From: Akkermansiaceae bacterium UBA1506
GTDB lineage: Bacteria; Verrucomicrobiota; Verrucomicrobiia; Verrucomicrobiales; DEV007
Reading direction: 5' to 3'
NCBI GenBank assembly: GCA_002323995.1
Contig: DCQY01000036.1
Span: 63,607 to 77,054, forward strand
DNA length: 13,448 bases
Positions within the stretch are counted from its first letter, which is position 1, and each line of letters opens with the position of its first letter. Below the pieces are notes generated by a model. It searched no databases, was not told where the DNA came from, and worked only from the letters and a program-made list of their open reading frames with translations. Positions 1 to 6,359 of this stretch are shown here, piece after piece. The position numbers and the translations under genes were made by a program.

Positions 1-177
1 TTTGGCGAATTCAGGTGACTGGGGAGGATCGGTCCAACGTCTCACTCCCACGAAGCAGGTTCGCCGTTTTCCGCATTCTACCTTCGTCCAAACAGCACCC
101 TAATGTCACATCGGCATCACGACTGAAATGACGCCTTGCAAGAAGCATTCTCTGATCGAGTCAATTCCCGCCCCGAT
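1..177. other. left-edge region without a supportable gene
   Basis: No convincing gene lies here. Two plus-strand frames are open from the window edge and end at a TAA at 101-103 and a TGA at 129-131. Either could be the C-terminal tip of a plus-strand gene that begins before the window and converges on the minus-strand propeller gene. The tails (about 33 and 42 residues) have no recognisable motif, so I cannot choose between them. On the minus strand only a 21-codon ORF starting with ATG is visible, too short to call. I see no clear hairpin plus T-run terminator. Confidence 0.3.
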
Positions 178-1314
178 CTATTGCAGGCAGTTCTCATACC
201 AAACCACATTAGCCGTCGCTCTACCCGCATTTAGCAAGTCAAGGTCCCCGTCATAATCCATATCAACGGCTCGTAGGTCGTAAGACTCTTGATCCTCATC
301 GATCACATGAACGGCAAAGCGCCCGTCCCCGTCGTTCTCGTACCAAGCAACACGCTGACTTTCGAATCCACAAGTGGCTCCGTCGAGATCACCATCTCCA
401 TCCAAATCGGCGAGGACAAGGCTGTGGGGACTTTTGATCGTTCGATCAATTTCATGCAACTTCCATTTCGGTCCTTCAAACCAGATCACGCCCTGGCTGT
501 GCCCCCGTGAAGCAAGAAAGTCCATCATGCCGTCACCGTTCAAATCACCTGGTAGAATATTAGTGGCAGCCAGTTGGTTCTTAGCAATCACAACTTTCTC
601 CCATGCTTTCCTCACCCCCGACGCTCCCGGATTTTTCCAGTAGGCAAACCAGTTCCCATCCTCGAAAGGCGCCCCTTTGGCCCCGATTGCAATTTCGCCC
701 CAGCCATCTCCGTCCAAGTCACCGAAGCCGAAATAGTGACTTCCCCCGCGGGCCGTTCCATCAGCAAACACATAGCGTTCCCAATGGTCTGCCATCGTTG
801 GATTCTTTGGTATTCTGAACCAAGCTACCGAATCAGCCAAAGGACCCTCGGGTAGGAAATTATTGATGATCAAATCAGGTTGCCCGTCATTATCGATATC
901 GGCCTTGAGCAAGCAATGAATCCCCTGGATGTCGTGATCTATGATTCTCGCGGCCCATGCTCCTGATCCATCGCTCGGGTTTTCCAACCAAAACGGACTC
1001 TCTTTGGCCTGAGCGCCAGCCCAGTCCAGATCACCATCACCATCGACATCAATTACCTCGCTGTGAATCAGGTTTCCCTTGGGGTTTGAGAAGCGATGCA
1101 GCACGAGCTCTTCCCACTCCGGGGCGAGGAACAAGCTTACTGTCCCGGGATATCCTGAGATCACATCCATATCGCCGTCTCCATCAAAATCAGCGGCCAC
1201 AGCGGTGCTCGTTCGGCCGCTCTCCGTGATCAGGTGCTTCTTCCAAGCCCACGCTTCTTCGGCATGACCCGTGAACGCCAGCAAAGCGATTATAAATCCG
1301 AGCGTATTTTTCAT
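178..1314 (-). CDS. secreted FG-GAP/VCBS-repeat beta-propeller protein
   Basis: This encodes a 378-residue protein, predicted exported and of unknown specific function. Residues 1-18 form a signal peptide (Lys-Asn start, hydrophobic core, small residues ending GHA), so it probably acts in the periplasm or outside the cell. Seven calcium-loop motifs of the DxDxDGDxD kind start near residues 42, 89, 139, 199, 257, 303 and 351, spaced 46-60 residues apart. Most are followed after roughly 14-25 residues by a Trp/aromatic strand such as AWYEND or VWYENC. This is the FG-GAP/VCBS pattern, and seven repeats fit one complete seven-bladed propeller. Such domains bind calcium and usually serve adhesion, ligand binding or scaffolding; no enzymatic or anchoring domain is attached. 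The ATG at 1312-1314 is supported by the signal peptide, with a weak AAGG six bases upstream. The gene is divergent from the TraB-family gene, and the 101 bases between the two starts must hold both promoters. Confidence 0.88.
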   Translation of the reverse strand: MKNTLGFIIALLAFTGHAEEAWAWKKHLITESGRTSTAVAADFDGDGDMDVISGYPGTVSLFLAPEWEELVLHRFSNPKGNLIHSEVIDVDGDGDLDWAGAQAKESPFWLENPSDGSGAWAARIIDHDIQGIHCLLKADIDNDGQPDLIINNFLPEGPLADSVAWFRIPKNPTMADHWERYVFADGTARGGSHYFGFGDLDGDGWGEIAIGAKGAPFEDGNWFAYWKNPGASGVRKAWEKVVIAKNQLAATNILPGDLNGDGMMDFLASRGHSQGVIWFEGPKWKLHEIDRTIKSPHSLVLADLDGDGDLDGATCGFESQRVAWYENDGDGRFAVHVIDEDQESYDLRAVDMDYDGDLDLLNAGRATANVVWYENCLQ

Positions 1315-1415
1315 TGAAAACCTTGGAAAAACTCTTCTTCCTTTTGAATCAAACCATACGGAATATGCGATGTCACTACCGAAGCAGTAGCAACGTCACC
1401 GGTCTGGCCTACCTC
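1315..1415. promoter_or_regulatory. divergent intergenic region, presumed promoters
   Basis: These 101 bases separate the divergent starts of the propeller gene (minus) and the TraB-family gene (plus), so promoters for both should lie here. I cannot identify a convincing -35/-10 pair. TTGAAT (1344-1349) and TATGCG (1364-1369) are only 14 bases apart. An in-frame TTG at 1314 would extend the plus-strand gene through this region, but the signal peptide that begins at 1416 argues against that. Confidence 0.35.
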
Positions 1416-2291
1416 ATGAAACTCCGAACTATTTTCTCTCTAATCGTTGGTTTGACCACCGTTTCGGGCAACAGTGCGGAGAAAGCATCCATCTGGAAAC
1501 TATCCGACGAAGACTCTGCGGTCTATCTCGCTGGCTCCGTTCATCTACTGCGTGAAAAAGACCTGCCATTTCCAGATGTCTATAACACGGTCTACGCGGA
1601 CTCCGAGGAGCTGGTCTTCGAGATCGACATGAAGGAAATGAACGCTCCCGGTGCTACCATGAAGATGCGAGAACTCGGCACACTTCCAGTTGGCGAAAGG
1701 CTCAGTGACTATCTCAGCGAGGACACGCTGCAGGCCCTCAACAAATACCTGCGCGAGAATAATCTGCCCAGTGGGATGTTCAACCGTTTCACTCCGGGCA
1801 TGGTTTATCTCACCATAGGGTCGATGGAAGCTATCCGTCTCGGTGCTCGGCCGGATCTCGGACTGGAGATGCAGTTTCACAAGAAGGCGGAAAAGGATGG
1901 CAAACCAGGCAGTGGGTTGGAAACGACAGAATACCAGATGTCTCGATTCAATGAAATCAACATCGAAACGCTCGACGTACTGATCGGGGAGACCGTCGAA
2001 GGCTCCAGCGAAGCCGAAAAAACGCTCGATGCGATCATTGGTGCTTGGCGAGTGGGAGATACGGAAGGCCTTAAGCAACTCGTCTACGAGGAGATGGCCG
2101 AAACACCTGACGTCCTCAAAATCCTTCTTGTCGACCGGAACAGAAACTGGATTCCCGTAATTGAAAAAAAACTGGCCGGCGATAAGAACGTCATGTTCAT
2201 CGTCGGGGCTGCACACCTTGTCGGAGAGAGCAGTGTGATCCAGTTGCTCGAACAAAAAGGACTCAAACTCACTCAACTTGGCGGCGAATAA
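1416..2291 (+). CDS. TraB/GumN family protein, exported
   Basis: This 291-residue protein has a signal peptide at residues 1-21 (MKLR start, hydrophobic core, VSGNSA end), so it is probably periplasmic or envelope-linked. The TraB/GumN/PrgY family signature is visible: GSVH at residues 40-43 near the N terminus, a central segment containing GLEMQF and GLETTEYQ, and GAAH at residues 264-267 near the C terminus. Members of this fold resemble metal-dependent Tiki-type proteases. The paired histidines (H43, H267) and central acidic residues are the expected metal ligands, but the activity in bacteria is poorly established. The length is typical of bacterial GumN-like proteins. I chose the ATG at 1416 because it places the signal peptide at the N terminus. 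An in-frame TTG at 1314 would add 34 residues without signal character. The glutaredoxin-like gene starts 23 bases after the stop, suggesting co-transcription. A long opposite-strand ORF is a shadow. Confidence 0.87.
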   Translation: MKLRTIFSLIVGLTTVSGNSAEKASIWKLSDEDSAVYLAGSVHLLREKDLPFPDVYNTVYADSEELVFEIDMKEMNAPGATMKMRELGTLPVGERLSDYLSEDTLQALNKYLRENNLPSGMFNRFTPGMVYLTIGSMEAIRLGARPDLGLEMQFHKKAEKDGKPGSGLETTEYQMSRFNEINIETLDVLIGETVEGSSEAEKTLDAIIGAWRVGDTEGLKQLVYEEMAETPDVLKILLVDRNRNWIPVIEKKLAGDKNVMFIVGAAHLVGESSVIQLLEQKGLKLTQLGGE

Positions 2292-2314
2292 TTTGTCCCG
2301 ATCCAACTTTTTAC

Positions 2315-2581
2315 ATGAGCTCTGAAAACCAACTTATCGTCTATATCAAACCCGGATGCCCTTGGTGTGTTGATGCGGTTGCTTATCTGAAGCGGGAAGG
2401 CTTCACGTTTGAGGAGGTCGATGTGATGTCTGATCCTGAGCAATATTGCTACATGCAGAAAATCTCAGGTCAAACCTGCGCTCCGACTCTCACCTGCGGA
2501 GACCTAATCTTGGCGGACTTCGACGTCGACGAAATGACTGAGTTCTTCAACGAGCACAATATCACGGCACCCAGCAAATAG
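2315..2581 (+). CDS. glutaredoxin-like thiol-disulfide protein
   Basis: This is a small cytoplasmic thioredoxin-fold protein of 88 residues, the normal size of a glutaredoxin. The redox motif CPWC lies at residues 15-18 after strand LIVYIKPG. The cis-proline loop is QTCAPT, with P57 as the cis-Pro. Glutaredoxins reduce disulfides or protein-glutathione mixed disulfides using glutathione or another low-molecular thiol. Several features depart from the classic type: CPWC instead of CPYC, Cys-Ala rather than Thr-Val before the cis-Pro, extra cysteines at 45, 55 and 61, and no GG pair in the glutathione-binding region (CGDLILADFD instead). Its natural reductant is therefore uncertain. No signal peptide is present. 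The ATG at 2315 is the only sensible start; it has no Shine-Dalgarno but follows a pyrimidine-rich run (AACTTTTTAC). It probably forms an operon with the TraB-family gene and converges on the TPR gene, 26 bases away. Confidence 0.88.
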   Translation: MSSENQLIVYIKPGCPWCVDAVAYLKREGFTFEEVDVMSDPEQYCYMQKISGQTCAPTLTCGDLILADFDVDEMTEFFNEHNITAPSK

Positions 2582-2607
2582 CAGAGCAGCGAGCTCAAAC
2601 GCTCAGA

Positions 2608-4914
2608 TCAACGCATTCCGAGGCGACCACCGTTGGCCTCAAAATCTTTAAGGAATCCCTCGATGGCGGCGTCGCGCGGAACACCGAGGTGAAGTGCCTT
2701 GAAGTAGTGCTCTTCAGCTGCTTTCGGATCAGGTTGATCCTTGGTCGCGTGGAGGACCGCAAGATTAAAGTGAGCATCTCCGTATTCGGGATCAATGGAT
2801 ACCGCATTGGTGAAAGCGCGCTCGGCACGAGATACCCATCCCTTGCGGGTTGAAATCACACCGACACAGTTGTGTCCCTTGGCATTTTTTGGATCATGGG
2901 ACAATCCTTGCTCGAGGCTTGCCAGCGCATCGTCCAACTTGTTCTGGAGGAAGTAAGCCCTTCCCAGAAGGTAATGCGCAAGCCCCGACGAATCATTGAT
3001 CGCAAGGGCTTTTTCGAGGTAATACTCTGCTTCGGAGTAATTCTTCATCGAGACCTTGAGCACCCCTAGATTGCAGAGACACGGCACACTTTTGGGACGG
3101 TAATGGAGATATTTTAGAAAACCGGCCTCGGCCTCGCTGAGGCGGCCCTCGCTAAAATCAAGGCGGGCTGATTTCTCAATCTGAGAAAGTTCGACCCCAA
3201 TCTTCTGATCCTTCACCACCTCCACCGATCCCTGACCCCCACCTGAAGCAACGAAGGTTCCTGACATGCTTCCCACGGCTGTATCTCCACCAGTGGGAGG
3301 AACCGTAAAATCTCCGTTAGATTCGGCCGCTTCCACAATCTCTTGGAATTGGGGAGCCTTAAACAGTTCCTTCTCTTCATCGGTCAATTGAGAACCGCGG
3401 GCCATATCGTCGATCAAACCGAGCAGCGTATCAGACCTAGCTCCAACCTTTTCGAGCTGTCGGATGAGGAGCTCCTTGGCTTGCTTCATCTGGGCTTGGC
3501 GGCGCAGCTGCTTGAGGACCATGGATCGAAGCAATTCATTTTCTTGTCGCTCCATCGGCGAAGCACTGGCAAGGGCATTTTTTTCTTCCGCCGACAGCCC
3601 ATCGGAAAGCATCTCAAGTTTGCGCTGCAGTTGATCGATACTCTGCTGGTGACGTTGGTTGTCTGTAAGAAGTTGGTCACGCTCAAATTTAATCTTGGAG
3701 ATCTCTGACTTCAGCATCGCAATATCTTTGTCCTTTTCCTTGTTCAGTTCGGACAAGCTCGTTGCCAGTTGCTCAGCGCGGTCAAGTTGGCCAGTCAGCT
3801 CGCGATTGCGCTCCATCAGATCCTTTAGCGCGCTACCACTTTTCCCCTGCCCCTGCACCACTTCGGCGAGATTGTCTCTCTCTCGCTCGAGTGAGGCAAC
3901 TCGGTCCTTAAGCTTGTCAATTTCTCCCTGAGAGCGACTCAGCTCGGCGACGAGATTTGCATTGCGATTAGTCGATTCCTCGAGTTGCTGCGTTGCTTCA
4001 CGAAGCAGGCCCTTAAGTTGATCAATTTTCTGCTGAGCCTCAACCCCACCCGGGCCATTCTCAGCGGCATTGATCTGACGCTGAAGTTCAGAGCGACTTG
4101 ACTGCGCTCTAGCCAAATCCGCGTTCATGCTCTTAATCTCGTTTTCCCGCTCAGCGATGAGTCGTCGCTGCTTCAGATTCTCGCTATTGAGCCAATCAAT
4201 GAGCCTGTCTTTTTCAGCCAACTGATCATAGATAGAAGACGCGATTTCTCCGACAGAGGATCGAGTTCCATTTGGCTGCTCGGGCGGCATGCCGTCCCCG
4301 CCGGGGTTGACGCGAGGAAGATTCAGGTTTGAGGTTCCGGTTTCCCACGACGGAAGCGCAAACTCGCCACTACCAGACTGAAGTTCGAAAGTGCGTTCGG
4401 TCGCACGATTGCGAGGCGGCGAAGGCGGCGGGGCAATTTGCACCGAGGGGATCCCGGGCCTACCGCCACTCGGAGGTATCGGATTGGCGGCCGGATTACT
4501 TGGGTTTGGTGTCTGGGGAAACTGCCCGGAGGGGAGTGAACCCGGCGCGGAAGACGCCCTAGGGTTAGAGCGGGAACTCTCCAATTGCTTTAGTTCATCG
4601 CGCTTCTCCACGATAATTTGGCGGCGGTGGCGAACTACTTCCGGCTGAAATTCGGGAAACGCCTGCGCGAGGTGATCGTAAAGAGGCTTAGCCTCGTTAA
4701 GTTTGGCGAGCGAATCGAGATAGTTACCCTGCTTCTCCGAGTCTTCTGCAGCCTGAATCAGCAGGTAGGCCCGATACCAAATATCAGACGGGTCGAGATA
4801 GTAAGCCTGGTCCTGCTGTGCTTTTGCTAAATGAGCGACACCTACAAAGACGCCTACCACGAGGGCTAAAGCCATCGCGGTCGATCTTTTTGCAAGGCCG
4901 AGCATGAGTCTCAT
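2608..4914 (-). CDS. exported coiled-coil and TPR protein
   Basis: This is a 768-residue protein. Residues 1-32 form a signal peptide or signal anchor (basic start, long Ala/Val/Leu core, AKA before QQDQ). Residues about 38-115 are helical and TPR-like, with the motif QGNYLDSLAKLNEA. A Pro/Ser/Gly-rich linker covers about 120-230. A long charged coiled coil with Leu heptads runs from about 230 to 470. After a Gly-rich stretch near 560-600, about four to five TPRs fill residues 605-760, including NYSEAEYYLEKALAIN and LDDALASLEQGLSHDP. TPRs are protein-binding scaffolds and the coiled coil suggests oligomerisation, so an envelope scaffold or assembly factor is plausible, but no specific function is known to me. 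It resembles TPR proteins I associate with Verrucomicrobiota. I chose the ATG at 4912-4914 because it fits the signal peptide; an in-frame start at 5016 would add 34 residues, and a second ATG lies three codons downstream. Neither candidate has a strong ribosome binding site. Confidence 0.85.
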   Translation of the reverse strand: MRLMLGLAKRSTAMALALVVGVFVGVAHLAKAQQDQAYYLDPSDIWYRAYLLIQAAEDSEKQGNYLDSLAKLNEAKPLYDHLAQAFPEFQPEVVRHRRQIIVEKRDELKQLESSRSNPRASSAPGSLPSGQFPQTPNPSNPAANPIPPSGGRPGIPSVQIAPPPSPPRNRATERTFELQSGSGEFALPSWETGTSNLNLPRVNPGGDGMPPEQPNGTRSSVGEIASSIYDQLAEKDRLIDWLNSENLKQRRLIAERENEIKSMNADLARAQSSRSELQRQINAAENGPGGVEAQQKIDQLKGLLREATQQLEESTNRNANLVAELSRSQGEIDKLKDRVASLERERDNLAEVVQGQGKSGSALKDLMERNRELTGQLDRAEQLATSLSELNKEKDKDIAMLKSEISKIKFERDQLLTDNQRHQQSIDQLQRKLEMLSDGLSAEEKNALASASPMERQENELLRSMVLKQLRRQAQMKQAKELLIRQLEKVGARSDTLLGLIDDMARGSQLTDEEKELFKAPQFQEIVEAAESNGDFTVPPTGGDTAVGSMSGTFVASGGGQGSVEVVKDQKIGVELSQIEKSARLDFSEGRLSEAEAGFLKYLHYRPKSVPCLCNLGVLKVSMKNYSEAEYYLEKALAINDSSGLAHYLLGRAYFLQNKLDDALASLEQGLSHDPKNAKGHNCVGVISTRKGWVSRAERAFTNAVSIDPEYGDAHFNLAVLHATKDQPDPKAAEEHYFKALHLGVPRDAAIEGFLKDFEANGGRLGMR

Positions 4915-5057
4915 GGAAACTGTTAGTTTGGGGAAGGGTTGTCTGAGGGGACAATGCAACGATTTTGCGCAGTAGCCAAGCGGAAAAACGGCCTTCCAAA
5001 CGCCAAAAACTTCCACCTCTCGTTTCCTAATATTACCCGCTAACTCTCACCTCTAAT

Positions 5058-5108
5058 CCAGGCGGGTGCTGATTTTTACCAAAAATTCCGCTTCCTTGCA
5101 CCCCCTGG
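5058..5108. repeat. two-tier inverted repeat (nested hairpin)
   Basis: The outer arms are CCAGG at 5058-5062 plus GGGTGC at 5064-5069, pairing with GCACCC at 5098-5103 plus CCTGG at 5104-5108. This gives 11 perfect base pairs interrupted by a single bulged C at 5063. Inside the 28-base loop sits a second perfect hairpin, ATTTTT (5072-5077) with a three-base ACC loop and AAAAAT (5081-5086). Neither strand has a T-run directly after the outer stem, so it is not a classic intrinsic terminator. It lies about 145 bases upstream of the TPR start and 54 bases downstream of the VTT stop. It could be an mRNA-stabilising element, a leader structure or a protein-binding site. Confidence 0.5.
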
Positions 5109-5129
5109 CGAGAAAAACCTTGGGCAAAC

Positions 5130-5161
5130 AATTCTTTTGAAATTATGGTAAATAAAGAATT
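5130..5161. repeat. AT-rich inverted repeat after the VTT gene
   Basis: AATTCTTT at 5130-5137 is the exact reverse complement of AAAGAATT at 5154-5161, with a 16-base spacer. It begins one base past the VTT stop codon on the minus strand. The stem is AT-only apart from one G:C pair, so it is weak as a terminator. It may contribute to transcript ending together with the stronger repeat at 5058-5108, or be chance in AT-rich DNA. Confidence 0.3.
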
Positions 5162-5162
5162 C

Positions 5163-5813
5163 CTAATTGGGTTCGCGTTGTTGACCACTCCCATAAAACA
5201 ATCGAAACGCACCCCATATTAGCGGTGGCAGTGCCGCACTCAGCCCGAGAGCCAGCAAAGGTTGATCCTGACCTGTGTGACCAATCCAAGCGAAAACGAA
5301 TCCCATCGGGATACTTCCTGTGCAAAGTGCCGCGGCAAAACGTCCAAATGGCATTTTTGCAATCCCAGCGAGGCAGGTAATTACCTCAGGAAGAACCGGC
5401 ATCCATCGCGAGAGCGCGATGAGCCACCCTCCCGTCTCCCCCTTGAAGAGCCGCTCCCCCTCCTTGATCCCATTTTTCCCTGTGAGCCATGCAGCGGCCG
5501 ATCGACCTAGCTTTCTTGCCAATCCATAAGCGAGTAATCCTCCTCCAATCGAACCTACTGCTGAGAGGATTCCCCCGAGAAACCAACCATAGACCAGCCC
5601 GAGGGCAGACATGACAACCGTCCCAAGGATGGGAAGAAACAGATCAACCACGAGAAGCCCTATCCCTGCAGCCCAAGCCCAGGTTCCTGCGGAGCGTAGC
5701 CAAACCACGGTGTTTTCCAACGACATGGCAGACTCGAACGCACCACCCCAAATCAAGAAGGGGATAATGACGAGGAGTGCAAGGATGACGAAAAAGATGA
5801 AGAGACGCTTCAT
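5163..5813 (-). CDS. VTT/DedA-type (SNARE-associated, TVP38-like) membrane protein
   Basis: This is a 216-residue polytopic inner-membrane protein. An N-terminal transmembrane helix (about 3-24) is followed by hydrophobic segments near 46-68, 70-97, 140-151, 157-176 and 183-207. The VTT pattern is visible: a membrane-embedded FLPILGTVVMSALGLVYG stretch, the Gly-rich SIGGGLLAYGLARKLGR, and then SRWMPVLPEVITCLAGIAKM, which matches the conserved Arg...Pro...(N/E)...aG...M.F segment of the family. Characterised members (DedA, TVP38/TMEM64, UPF0754-like proteins) are lipid scramblases or flippases or affect membrane lipid and proton homeostasis; the cargo here cannot be inferred. The length matches TVP38-like proteins. 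The ATG at 5811-5813 starts directly before the first helix. Only 55 bases separate it from the divergent PPOX-type gene. Confidence 0.86.
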   Translation of the reverse strand: MKRLFIFFVILALLVIIPFLIWGGAFESAMSLENTVVWLRSAGTWAWAAGIGLLVVDLFLPILGTVVMSALGLVYGWFLGGILSAVGSIGGGLLAYGLARKLGRSAAAWLTGKNGIKEGERLFKGETGGWLIALSRWMPVLPEVITCLAGIAKMPFGRFAAALCTGSIPMGFVFAWIGHTGQDQPLLALGLSAALPPLIWGAFRLFYGSGQQREPN

Positions 5814-5868
5814 ATCCGCGAGCGTTCGTTTTTACTACCATTCGTCCCTCTGCGCGCTAACTTTTTTC
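5814..5868. promoter_or_regulatory. compact divergent promoter region
   Basis: Only 55 bases lie between the VTT start (minus) and the PPOX-type start (plus), so the two promoters must overlap each other or extend into the coding regions. On the minus strand TTAGCG and TAGTAA are separated by 17 bases, but both match consensus poorly. The plus-strand start is preceded by AACTTTTTTC rather than a purine-rich ribosome binding site. Confidence 0.3.
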
Positions 5869-6324
5869 ATGAAACCCCGTCCGAAATCCGTTGATCCCGC
5901 TATACTTCACGAGCTCGCTCACAACGTTATCAGAAAGGCGAAATTTCCAATGCTTGCTACGGTCGACGAGAGCGCCCAGCCCCGACTCCGGCCGGTCTCA
6001 CCAGTCCGAGTCGACGATGACTTCACAGTTTGGGTTGCTAATTTGGCAGGCTATCAGAAAACCGGCCAGATCAAGGCTAATCCAAAGGTTGAACTTGCCT
6101 ACCTTGAGCCCGACCACGATCAGATTCGGATCACCGGAATAGCACATGTTGAGACTCACCCTCAAACGATTGAAGCTATCTGGTCTTCCAATCCCCTCCT
6201 CAAGCAATATCTCGGATCACCCGAAAACCCGGAGTTTGTCCTTTATCGTATCGAGCCCGATCAGGTCCGCTTCATGCGCGAATGGGCACTCGACTATCAC
6301 AATGTCCCTCGTCAACCGACCTAG
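5869..6324 (+). CDS. pyridoxamine 5'-phosphate oxidase-like (PPOX) flavin split-barrel protein
   Basis: This is a 151-residue soluble cytoplasmic protein. After a short helix (AILHELAHNVIRKAKF) comes the split-barrel pattern of PPOX-like proteins: FPMLATVDESAQPRLRPVSP (residues about 26-45), then FTVWVA, then QIKANPKVELAYLEPD, then RITGIAHVE. Members bind FMN, F420, haem or biliverdin. This one resembles the general-stress-protein-26-like group, whose substrates are mostly unknown, and it is shorter than true PdxH and lacks its C-terminal part, so vitamin B6 synthesis is unlikely. The ATG at 5869 is chosen because the frame upstream runs antisense through the VTT gene and has no family similarity. 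The permease start follows after 35 bases, so the two are probably co-transcribed, though no functional link is evident. Confidence 0.83.
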   Translation: MKPRPKSVDPAILHELAHNVIRKAKFPMLATVDESAQPRLRPVSPVRVDDDFTVWVANLAGYQKTGQIKANPKVELAYLEPDHDQIRITGIAHVETHPQTIEAIWSSNPLLKQYLGSPENPEFVLYRIEPDQVRFMREWALDYHNVPRQPT

Positions 6325-6359
6325 GCATAGACCAATCATCATTCCTTCCAGCGGCATTC

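Larger units (their letters stand above)
4915..5162. other. 248-base spacer upstream of the TPR gene
   Basis: No gene is supported here; the longer minus-strand frame through 4915-5016 is only an upstream extension of the TPR gene. The spacer should carry the TPR promoter on the minus strand. One possible -10 is TAATAT, read on the minus strand near 5030, but I find no good -35 at standard spacing. It also contains the compound inverted repeat at 5058-5108 and an AT-rich inverted repeat at 5130-5161, listed separately. These may be the end of the VTT transcript, a structured leader of the TPR transcript, or both. Confidence 0.4.

Noticed and set aside
1545..2306. A 253-codon open frame on the minus strand opposite the TraB-family gene
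   Set aside because: It is antisense to a gene with clear family motifs and a signal peptide, its protein has no recognisable domain, and it starts inside the spacer before the glutaredoxin-like gene. It is a coding-strand shadow.
2582..2607. Possible terminator between the convergent glutaredoxin-like and TPR genes
   Set aside because: The 26-base gap has only a 4-base GAGC/GCTC match and no T-run, so no terminator can be supported.
4915..5016. Upstream start for the TPR protein at 5016
   Set aside because: It would bury the signal peptide 44 residues in; the ATG at 4912-4914 restores a normal N terminus.
5611..5868. N-terminal extension of the PPOX-type protein back to 5611
   Set aside because: The extra 86 residues run antisense through the VTT gene and do not resemble the family; the ATG at 5869 gives a normal-length protein.
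6282..6359. Upstream ATG for the permease at 6282
   Set aside because: It overlaps the preceding gene by 43 bases and adds a polar tail that the family does not have. The ATG at 6360 places the first-helix motif correctly.
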